From: Gimesia sp. | GTDB lineage: Bacteria; Planctomycetota; Planctomycetia; Planctomycetales; Planctomycetaceae | Reading direction: 5' to 3' | NCBI RefSeq assembly: GCF_040219335.1 | Contig: NZ_JAVJSQ010000028.1 | Location: 62,001-126,000, forward strand | Length of the DNA: 64,000 bases | Shown: positions 57,533 through 64,000 of the stretch, piece by piece | Numbering within the stretch: position 1 is the stretch's first letter | Layout of the letters: every line of letters begins with the position of its first letter | Made by a program: the position numbers and the translations under genes | Notes under the pieces: generated by a model | The model's input: the letters and a program-made list of their open reading frames with translations, nothing else | Database searches by the model: none | What the model was told of the DNA's origin: nothing

Positions 57533-58210
57533 TCAGGCTGCGGCCTGATCTCCCGACGCCACTTCGTAAAGCAGGGCGTTCTTCTCTTTACCGACCAGGT
57601 TGATCGCACCCGTGTTTCGCAGGCAGTATGCCATCTTCTGCGCCAGCCACCGCTGAATGCCCGCTGCTTTCGCCAGATCCTTCGTATGGAAGGGGCTCGG
57701 CAGTTTACCGGGAATCAGATTCAACAGGTCGCCAGCCGTATTTAATTCGATCTGTTCTTCAACCGAACGTAAAACGCGATCTTCGATCCGGTAATCTTTG
57801 CCCCGAAAGCGACGTGGCTTTTTCGCGATGCGATGTTCTTCCTGAATCGTAAGCGCGACTTCCAGAGTCAGCCGCGGATGCGGAAACACGTTCGTGAAAT
57901 GCACCAGGTCTTCAAACAGGTCAAACACCGAACCCCGACGTGGGCTGAACCGGGCCGAGATGGTCTCGCCGTTCTTTTTCTTGCGCTTAACCAGGTACTT
58001 GCGGATGGCAATTGGTTTGACCACATGCACATCGTAATCTTCCAGCAGACAGCGTACCTTGTCCCGAATCGCACCCAGGGAACCGTGCTGAATTTCAATC
58101 AGCCGATCACCGTCGATCGCATCAATGCGGTAATCGCCCAGCGTGACTTCTTCGCACTCCGCATTGGGAGCGTAATACGATTTCAATTGACGATGCAGGG
58201 AGGTTTCCAT
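57533..58210 (-). CDS. PD-(D/E)XK-nuclease-like protein, unknown function
   Basis: The 225-residue protein is not one I can name. Its N-terminal third, YRIDAIDGDRLIEIQHGS (about 28-45), has the D-x(n)-E-x-Q core of PD-(D/E)XK nucleases such as the CoiA/VSR-like groups. LHRQLKSYY upstream and a helix LGAIRDKVRCLLEDYDVHVV after it fit the fold. Then come basic stretches (YLVKRKKKNGE, KKPRRFRGKDYRI) and a C-terminal helical part (LAKAAGIQRWLAQKMAYCL) resembling a winged helix. A DNA- or RNA-cutting protein with a DNA-binding tail is plausible. The start at 58210 follows a weak purine site. No partner gene is adjacent. Confidence 0.7.
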   Translation of the reverse strand: METSLHRQLKSYYAPNAECEEVTLGDYRIDAIDGDRLIEIQHGSLGAIRDKVRCLLEDYDVHVVKPIAIRKYLVKRKKKNGETISARFSPRRGSVFDLFEDLVHFTNVFPHPRLTLEVALTIQEEHRIAKKPRRFRGKDYRIEDRVLRSVEEQIELNTAGDLLNLIPGKLPSPFHTKDLAKAAGIQRWLAQKMAYCLRNTGAINLVGKEKNALLYEVASGDQAAA

Positions 58211-58316
58211 ACCAGTTGCATGTTCTGGAGAGTTGGGATTGTCTGTACAGGAAGTGTGTTCGGGGTCGTAATGTTATGGCAGATATCAAATTGTGTCTAT
58301 AGGAATCATTTCCCAT

Positions 58317-58351
58317 AAAAAAGGCCGCTGATCGGCAGTGATCAGCGGCCT
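58317..58351 (-). terminator. terminator of the DUF1592-DUF1552 operon
   Basis: A perfect 12 bp stem (AGGCCGCTGATC at 58322-58333 with GATCAGCGGCCT at 58340-58351) with a 6-base loop is followed, on the minus strand, by six T. It lies 32 bp after the DUF1552 stop. Confidence 0.9.
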
Positions 58352-58383
58352 GAAGTTTTATTAAAGTCGAAAACGACTGGATA

Positions 58384-59727
58384 TCAGGAATCGATAATGC
58401 TCAGACGTCCGGTGCTGTCACCAAAGGCGGTCACGTCTGTGCCCATCCGATCCAGCATCGAGAGATACAGGTTCGCCAGCGGCGTTTCGGTTTTGACCTG
58501 ATGATGGAAGCCGGTCTTAATCGTTCCGCCCCCTTTACCTGCCAGGATAATTGGCAGATCGTGGTGCGTGTGCCGGTTCCCGTCGCCGATGGCACTGCCG
58601 TAGCAGATCATCGAGTTGTCCAGCAGATTGCTGTTTCCTTCGGGAGTCGCTTTCAGACGCTTCAGGAAGTAACCAAACTGAGAAATCAGATATTCATCGA
58701 TCTTCTGAATATCGGCGATCTTCTTATCATCGTTGCGATGATGTGACAGTGCATGGTGACCGGAATTGACACCCACCATCGGATACGTCCGGTTGCTACC
58801 GGCATTCCCCACCATGAAAGTGGCGATGCGGGTGGAATCGGTCTGGAACGCCAGCAACAGGATGTCGTACATCAGGCGGGCATGTTCCTGCAGCTCGGTG
58901 GGGATTCCATCCGGCAGCCGCATTTCGGGCGGTTTGATCTTTTCATGCTGTGTGCTGCGTTCAATCCGCTGTTCGATTTCACGCACGCTGGTGAAGTACT
59001 CGTCAATCTTCCGCTTGTCGTTTTTGCCCAGCTGTTTCTTCAACTGATCAGCGTCGTGCTTGACGAGGTCCAGAATACTCTGGCGATCCTTCAGGTGACG
59101 GGCACGTTCTTTTTCCCGCTCGGCACCGCCGCCAAACAGACGTTCGAATGCCAGTTTGGGCACGATCTCTTTCGAGGTCGGCGTGGAAGGCGAACGCCAG
59201 GAGACGTTGGACGAGTAAGCACAGCTGTAACCCGAGTCACACTGGCCGGCGTTACGACCGCGCGTCAGTCCCAGTTCCAGCGAAGGCAAGCGGGTCTTAT
59301 GACCTACCTGCTGTGCGGCGACCTGGTCGACTGAGATACCGGCTTTAATGTCGGCACCACTGGTCTTGGTCGGGTGCACGCTGGTCAGGTAAACCGAGGC
59401 ACAACGGGCATGGTCACCTGGGCCATCACCCAGAGCACGGGCATTGATCTGGGCCAGCCCCGAAATCACATTGATGTCCGATTTCAGATCGGCAAGCGGC
59501 TTCAGAGACTGAGGCATTTCGTAACCCGATCCAGTTGATGTGGGGAACCAGGATGGTCCGATCACACCATTCGGGAAGAAGATGAACGCGGTTCTCACCG
59601 GTGGTTTTCCCGCAGCGGTGGCGGCTGACAGAATGCCGGGCTGAGGCTGCATGATATCCAGCAGCGGCAGCGACAGTGTCGTCCCGAGACCTTTCAGGAA
59701 TGTACGACGTTGTAGAAGATTTGTCAT
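58384..59727 (-). CDS. DUF1552 secreted protein
   Basis: The 447-residue protein has an N-terminal twin-arginine-like leader: LLQRRTFLKGLGTTLSLPLL followed by AATAAGKPP. DUF1552 signatures are FIFFPNGVIGPSW near residue 50, GPGDHARCASVYLT, SLELGLTRGRNAGQCDSGYSC, HALSHHRNDDKK and NSMICYGSAIGDGNRHTHHDLPI. It is distantly related to sulfatase/alkaline-phosphatase folds (DUF1501-like). Its function is unproven. The start overlaps the stop of the DUF1592 gene by 4 bp, so the two are coupled, and such pairs recur many times in planctomycete genomes. Confidence 0.9.
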   Translation of the reverse strand: MTNLLQRRTFLKGLGTTLSLPLLDIMQPQPGILSAATAAGKPPVRTAFIFFPNGVIGPSWFPTSTGSGYEMPQSLKPLADLKSDINVISGLAQINARALGDGPGDHARCASVYLTSVHPTKTSGADIKAGISVDQVAAQQVGHKTRLPSLELGLTRGRNAGQCDSGYSCAYSSNVSWRSPSTPTSKEIVPKLAFERLFGGGAEREKERARHLKDRQSILDLVKHDADQLKKQLGKNDKRKIDEYFTSVREIEQRIERSTQHEKIKPPEMRLPDGIPTELQEHARLMYDILLLAFQTDSTRIATFMVGNAGSNRTYPMVGVNSGHHALSHHRNDDKKIADIQKIDEYLISQFGYFLKRLKATPEGNSNLLDNSMICYGSAIGDGNRHTHHDLPIILAGKGGGTIKTGFHHQVKTETPLANLYLSMLDRMGTDVTAFGDSTGRLSIIDS

Positions 59728-62105
59728 TTTCGAGAACCTTTCTCACGTTTCAGGAAGGGATCGCTGAGAACAATTTCGGTGACGAGCTCCGAAAAACGAT
59801 ACCCTTTGGCGGTAAAATTCGCGGTGATCGCATCGATGGCACATTTATCGTAATACTCGGTGCCTCGACCAATGGCGTACGTCAACATCTTCTCTGTTAA
59901 AGATCGGCAGAATCCGTCTTTCTGCTGTTCCAGAATCCCGATTAATTCTACGGGGCTCTCAAATGTCTGACCATCGGGTAATTTACCCGAGGCATCGATT
60001 TTATGCTTACCTTCTTTAGTGCGCCAGCGGCCGACTGCATCGAAGTTTTCAAAGCCCAGGCCTAATGGATCCATCTGATCGTGACAGGACGCACAGCCGG
60101 GAATCTTGCGGTGCAACGCCAGTTGTTCACGCAGACTCATGTTCTTTTTGCCCTCGGTCGCTTCTTCCAGTTCAGGCACATTCGGCGGAGGTGTTGGAGG
60201 CGGGGTGCCCAGAATATTTTCCATAATCCATTTACCCCGTTTAACCGGAGAAGTTCGCCCCGGGTTTGAAGTCAGCGTCAGAATACTGGCCTGGGTTATC
60301 AGACCGGCGCGTCGGGATTTGTCCAGGCTGACCTTCTGAAACTTTTCCCCTTTCACTTTGTCATTACCGTAAAACTTCGCCAGGTTTTCATTCATGAAGG
60401 TGTAGTCAGCGTTGATGAATTCCACCACGCTGCGATCTTCCCGCATGATGTAAGCGAAGAACTCTTCGGTCTCCTGACGCATGTCTGCTTTGAGTTGCGA
60501 GTTGAAGCCCCGGAACTTCCGGGGATCGGGATTCAGTTCATCCAGGTTTCGCAGGTTCAACCACTGACCAGCGAAGTTTTCCACAAACGCTTTCGATTTG
60601 GGATCGGCCAGCATACGCTTGATTTCCATACGCAGCGTGCGGGGATCGTCCAGTCGTCCCTGTCCGGCCAGGCTGAACAGTCGCTCGTCGGGCATGGTGC
60701 TCCACAGGAAGTAAGACAGCCGCGAAGCCAGCTCGTATTGAGCCACATTCTCGATGCTGTACGATTCATCTGCTGAATCCTGCAGTCCCTCAATGCGGAA
60801 CAGGAAGTGGGGGGAAACCAGAACCGCCTGGATACCGACCTGCACACCCTGCTCAAACGTCCGACCCGATTCCACAGTCGCGTTGACCAGTTCCACGATC
60901 GGCTTCATCTCGTTTCGAGAGACAGGGCGACGGAAGGCTTTCTCCATGAACGGTTTGAAAATCCGCTCGGCACAGTAACGTTCTGAACGACCATTCTCCG
61001 GCGTGCAGGTGATGATCTGATGATGCGAAGCAGGCACGTTATCGGGCAGTTTACCCATCGGTCCCCGCACCGCGACTTCATTCACGTACAGGTTCCGGTC
61101 CCGCTTGTTGGCTGGGCCATCGGGATCGTAAAAATCATTGAGGAACGAGATTTCCAGTTCATGCTTTCCCTTGGGCAGCTTGATTGCCTTGGGCGGCATG
61201 TACTTCTCGGGAGAATTCCGGTCCGCGGCCACTTCAAACGTTTTCAGCGGCTTACCATCCAGTTTGACTTCCATCTTGGCGGCTTCATCTCCGGCTGGTG
61301 TCGAACCGGCAATGATGCGGATTTCGTATTCGCCATCCTGTTTCAGATTCAAGGACGCTTTCAGCGTACCCCGCGAATGGAACCCGGCGCCACTCTTACG
61401 AACCGTGACGGCACCTTCTTTTTTAAACTGTTTGTCAGAAATTTTATTCCAGGGATAGCTGTCCGGCGTATTCGCGAAGATTGCTTTCTCGGAGATCTGC
61501 TCAGCGGCATCGAGATACTTTTCCATCAACAGCGGCGGCAGTGAGAGGACGTCGCCGATGTTATCAAAGCCGTAGCCAACATCGTCCGAAGGAAAGTTTT
61601 CGGCAGGCGAGAAGTCCACGCCGACCAGGTCCCGGATTGTATTGTTGTATTCATTGCGGTTCAGACGACGAATTGTCACACGACCGGGGTTGATATCGCC
61701 CGAACAGTCAACGCCGTACAACGCGTCGTCGAACCAGGCGAGAACATCTTCGCGCTCTTTATCAGTCGGCAGCTCGCCGGCATCCTTGGGAGGCATCGAT
61801 TGAATCTGAATCCGCTGGACGATTTTTTCCCACTCTTCACGCTTCTCCAGAATACTGGTCCGCGTGGTGAACTTCTCCAGCGCCAGCCCGGCTTCTGATC
61901 CCTGACCCGTGTGACAGTCCAGACAGTACTTACTGATGAACTGTTTGACTTTTGTGTTGAACAGTTTTTCCGACTTCTCGACACTCGACACTTCGGCCTG
62001 CACCGTGTTGACAGCGAAAACGCACAACAGACCACAGACAGCGAAACAGATTTCTCGCGGAGAGCAGGGGAGGGGAATTCGAGTTAACGTGGGCAACAAT
62101 CGCAT
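59724..62105 (-). CDS. DUF1592-family cytochrome-c-like secreted protein
   Basis: The 793-residue exported protein has a signal peptide (EICFAVCGLLCVFAVNTVQA). A heme-type site KYCLDCHTGQGSEAG (CxxCH) lies near residue 60. The DUF1587 block is TIRRLNRNEYNNTIRDLVGVDF with FPSDDVGYGFDNIGDVLSL. A carbohydrate-binding-like domain follows (~residue 220-330, DGEYEIRIIAGSTPAG). The DUF1592/1588/1585 parts are in the second half: LASRLSYFLWSTMPDERLF, GLITQASILTLTSNPGRTSPVKRG, then a second CxxCH, PGCASCHDQMDPLGLGFENFD, and LTEKMLTYAIGRGTEY. The redox role is inferred. It is the first gene of a two-gene operon with DUF1552. Confidence 0.93.
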   Translation of the reverse strand: MRLLPTLTRIPLPCSPREICFAVCGLLCVFAVNTVQAEVSSVEKSEKLFNTKVKQFISKYCLDCHTGQGSEAGLALEKFTTRTSILEKREEWEKIVQRIQIQSMPPKDAGELPTDKEREDVLAWFDDALYGVDCSGDINPGRVTIRRLNRNEYNNTIRDLVGVDFSPAENFPSDDVGYGFDNIGDVLSLPPLLMEKYLDAAEQISEKAIFANTPDSYPWNKISDKQFKKEGAVTVRKSGAGFHSRGTLKASLNLKQDGEYEIRIIAGSTPAGDEAAKMEVKLDGKPLKTFEVAADRNSPEKYMPPKAIKLPKGKHELEISFLNDFYDPDGPANKRDRNLYVNEVAVRGPMGKLPDNVPASHHQIITCTPENGRSERYCAERIFKPFMEKAFRRPVSRNEMKPIVELVNATVESGRTFEQGVQVGIQAVLVSPHFLFRIEGLQDSADESYSIENVAQYELASRLSYFLWSTMPDERLFSLAGQGRLDDPRTLRMEIKRMLADPKSKAFVENFAGQWLNLRNLDELNPDPRKFRGFNSQLKADMRQETEEFFAYIMREDRSVVEFINADYTFMNENLAKFYGNDKVKGEKFQKVSLDKSRRAGLITQASILTLTSNPGRTSPVKRGKWIMENILGTPPPTPPPNVPELEEATEGKKNMSLREQLALHRKIPGCASCHDQMDPLGLGFENFDAVGRWRTKEGKHKIDASGKLPDGQTFESPVELIGILEQQKDGFCRSLTEKMLTYAIGRGTEYYDKCAIDAITANFTAKGYRFSELVTEIVLSDPFLKREKGSRK

Positions 62106-62535
62106 TCAATTAAAACCTTCAGGCGGGAAAACTCAGACGTTGATCAAACAGATCGCTCCAGATCGAAGGCAAGGAGCACTGCGTCAGCACACGATCAGTC
62201 TGAGGGAGGATATAAGTTGGCAGGAATCTCTACATATAGCGTAACCTGCCGAGAGACCATTTTGCAAGATCAGTCCTCGTCAGATCTCCTGCTGACAGGC
62301 GATTTTATCTTCTTGAAACCGCCTGTTATATATTGTACTCATCCACACCCTGATGCGTTTCAATATTTTTGGTTCTTAAGTTATTCATGGTAACTTAACG
62401 AAACCGGTGATCATGGTCCTGCTGGTCGTTGACAGGCGGTTCTGCTCCCTGCATTCTAGGTTATTCCAGTCCACTGCACCGGCAGTCACTTTTCCTGAAA
62501 AAAATAGCCTGAGAAAGCATTCTGGTACTGAACTG
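62106..62535. other. divergent intergenic region DUF1592 / tctC-tctB
   Basis: No gene is supported in these 430 bp. The frame of the next gene is open from 62407, but that part has no signal peptide or ribosome binding site and is not used. I see no clear regulatory element. Confidence 0.5.
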
Positions 62536-63915
62536 ATGAATCTGCGCGCGATCATTAGAGTAAGTGTCCTGTCCAGGTCGATCCTCTGCTGCCTGCTCCT
62601 GTTAATGAGTGGATGTGCTGCGGAATCAATTGATGATTATCCCGATCGACCCATCACCGTCATCTGTCCCTGGTCAGTCGGAGGTGCCACCGATCGCACT
62701 TCAAGACAACTGGCGGTCTTCCTCGAACAGGAACTCAAAGTTCCCGTCAACGTCATCAATGCCACCGGCGGACGCGGCGTGACCGGACACAGTCGCGGCC
62801 TGAATGCCCGTCCCGACGGTTACACGCTGGCCATCATCACCGGCGAACTCAACATGCTGCACTGGCAGGATCTGACTTCGCTGACCTGGCACGATGCAGA
62901 ACCCATCATGTCGCTCGTCGATGGGGCAGGGGCCGTGTTCGTCAAACAGGATTCTCAATTCAAAACCATCAAGGAACTCCGCGACTTTGTGGAACAGAAT
63001 CCCGGCAAGCTGACGGCAACCGGAACCGCAGCCGGGGGGATCTGGCATCTGGCACTGGCCGGCTGGCTCGACTTCTGTGGACTCAACGCCAGCGATATCA
63101 AATGGATTCCCATGAACGGTGCCGGCCCTTCATTGCAGGAACTGGCCAGTGGCGGTGTGGACCTCGTCTGCTGCAGCCTGCCTGAAGCCAAGACCTTATA
63201 TGAGTCCGGTCAGGTCCGCTGCCTGGGAGTCATGGCCGAAGAGCCACTGGCGGAATTTCCGGATGTTCCCACCTTCGCCTCTCAGGGCATGGACTGGAAC
63301 ATCTCCGGCTGGAACGGACTGGCGGTTCCCAAAGGGACGCCCGCACCCATTGTCGAGAAGATCTCCACCGCGGTCAAAAAAATCACCGACGGCGAAATTA
63401 CCGTGCAGGGCAAAACCTTTCCCGAATCAATGCGGGACGCCGGTCTAAGCACCCGCTACCGCGCCAATGACGAATTTGCTGTCTTCCTGGAAGAGAACGA
63501 CGAAACGCTGGGCAAGCTGCTGACCAGCGACGCTTTCAAGAAGATGTCTTCCCGGGGGACGGGGCCACTGGTCTTCCCCGGACTTTTGGCGATTGCCATG
63601 TGCGTCATTCTCGGTTGCCTGGCCGTTCAGAAGAAAGTTCACGCACTGGCCCCTGATGTCTCCAAAGATACCGTCACGTCACAGGGCATCGTCAATACCG
63701 CGCTGGTGCTGCTGGGGATCGTGGCCTATCAATTGTTCGCCGAACAACTGGGCTTCCTGCTGACAGCGGGGGCCATTATGTTCCTGCTGCTCTGGAAACT
63801 GGGGACCCGCTGGTGGATCAGTGCCCTGATCACAGTCTGCCTGATTCCCGGCATCTATACCCTGTTTGCCAACCTGCTTCGCGTTCCGCTTCCACGCGGC
63901 GTCCTGGGCTGGTAA
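62536..63915 (+). CDS. TctC-TctB fusion lipoprotein (tripartite tricarboxylate transporter)
   Basis: The start is ATG 62536, giving 459 residues with a lipoprotein signal (ILCCLLLLMSGCAAES, lipobox Cys). Residues ~30-330 are a Bug/TctC solute-binding domain: YPDRPITVICPWSVGGATDRTSRQLA, NATGGRGVTGHSRGLNARPDGYTL, TATGTAAGGIWHLALAGWL, VDLVCCSLPEA and WNGLAVPKGTPAPIVEKIS. Residues ~345-459 are a TctB-like membrane domain with about four helices (FPGLLAIAMCVILGCLAV, LLGIVAYQLFAEQLGFLLTAGAIM, WWISALITVCLIPGIYTLFANLLRVPLPRG). TctC and TctB are usually separate genes. The downstream ORF probably is tctA. Confidence 0.92.
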   Translation: MNLRAIIRVSVLSRSILCCLLLLMSGCAAESIDDYPDRPITVICPWSVGGATDRTSRQLAVFLEQELKVPVNVINATGGRGVTGHSRGLNARPDGYTLAIITGELNMLHWQDLTSLTWHDAEPIMSLVDGAGAVFVKQDSQFKTIKELRDFVEQNPGKLTATGTAAGGIWHLALAGWLDFCGLNASDIKWIPMNGAGPSLQELASGGVDLVCCSLPEAKTLYESGQVRCLGVMAEEPLAEFPDVPTFASQGMDWNISGWNGLAVPKGTPAPIVEKISTAVKKITDGEITVQGKTFPESMRDAGLSTRYRANDEFAVFLEENDETLGKLLTSDAFKKMSSRGTGPLVFPGLLAIAMCVILGCLAVQKKVHALAPDVSKDTVTSQGIVNTALVLLGIVAYQLFAEQLGFLLTAGAIMFLLLWKLGTRWWISALITVCLIPGIYTLFANLLRVPLPRGVLGW

Positions 63916-63972
63916 CGCTGCTACATATCGTATTGAATTCTGTCTCCTTCTCTGGCGCTCTGAAGAAACATC

Positions 63973-64000
63973 ATGGAATCGACATTCATTACCGCGATAC
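63973..64000 (+). CDS. start of probable tctA-like permease, truncated by window end
   Basis: Only nine codons (MESTFITAI) are visible before the window ends. The position, 57 bp after the TctC-TctB fusion, suggests the large TctA permease subunit, but the sequence alone does not prove it. Confidence 0.45.

Noticed and set aside
62407..62535. Upstream extension of the TctC-TctB gene
   Set aside because: The lipoprotein signal begins at ATG 62536; the extension would bury it inside the protein.
1..64000. tRNA, rRNA or CRISPR loci
   Set aside because: Intergenic regions were read for cloverleaf-like stems and for regularly spaced repeats; none fits beyond the three-copy 21-22 bp motif, which is too short for a CRISPR array.

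Overview
The window reads as a chromosomal segment of a marine-type planctomycete, most like Gimesia and its relatives (formerly Planctomyces). The reasons are the gene families: a paired DUF1592/DUF1552 cytochrome-c-like module, ThuA and SGNH secreted proteins, a sulfatase, an FG-GAP repeat protein, and a 5179-residue surface protein whose N-terminus carries an LEPR-XLL-type motif (LEDRTLLAG). Base composition is about half GC, with AT-rich gaps. Genes are mostly single or in pairs on both strands, also typical of the group. The assignment is inference; no 16S or other phylogenetic marker was compared.

Layout. 1-7.7 kb: the end of an alpha/beta-hydrolase-like protein, an SGNH hydrolase, a ThuA protein, a TrkH potassium transporter, an FG-GAP (integrin-like) protein and a DUF1802 protein. 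7.7-17.2 kb: a UDP-aminosugar dehydrogenase, an M3 oligopeptidase, a secreted lipase-like protein, a three-gene membrane/lipid-sugar group (small membrane protein, LPG-synthase-like flippase, polyprenyl-phosphate glycosyltransferase), a beta-CASP RNase-like protein and an ASCH protein. 17.2-24.4 kb: trpB-trpA, a 67-residue orphan, a GT39-like membrane glycosyltransferase, and nadC divergent from ald. 24.4-26.4 kb: a gene-poor island with a three-copy 21-22 bp repeat, two diverged copies of a ~168 bp element, and two small orphan genes, the second of which looks like a free-standing EF-Tu domain III. 26.4-43.4 kb: an alpha/beta hydrolase, then the giant multidomain protein and its AT-rich upstream region.

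43.4-51.5 kb is a cell-envelope block: an alkaline-phosphatase-superfamily protein, the bifunctional ADP-heptose enzyme hldE overlapping a heptosyltransferase gene (waaF-like), a GT87-like membrane protein, a WaaP/InaA-like kinase, and two adjacent GT2 transferases, the first WaaE-like. Together these point to an inner-core lipopolysaccharide with heptose. 51.5-58.2 kb: sulfatase, ychF, hisC, hisB, a 740 bp gap containing a perfect 14 bp inverted repeat, and a PD-(D/E)XK-like protein of unknown role. 58.4-64 kb: DUF1592-DUF1552 (4 bp overlap), then a TctC-TctB fusion lipoprotein followed by the first codons of what is probably tctA.

Most unusual items: the orphan EF-Tu domain III with its duplicated upstream element; the giant protein with a canonical metzincin site near its N-terminus and a second, incomplete HEXXH site near its C-terminus; the TctC-TctB fusion; and the nuclease-like gene beside the inverted-repeat gap. 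No tRNA, rRNA, CRISPR array or intact transposase was seen.
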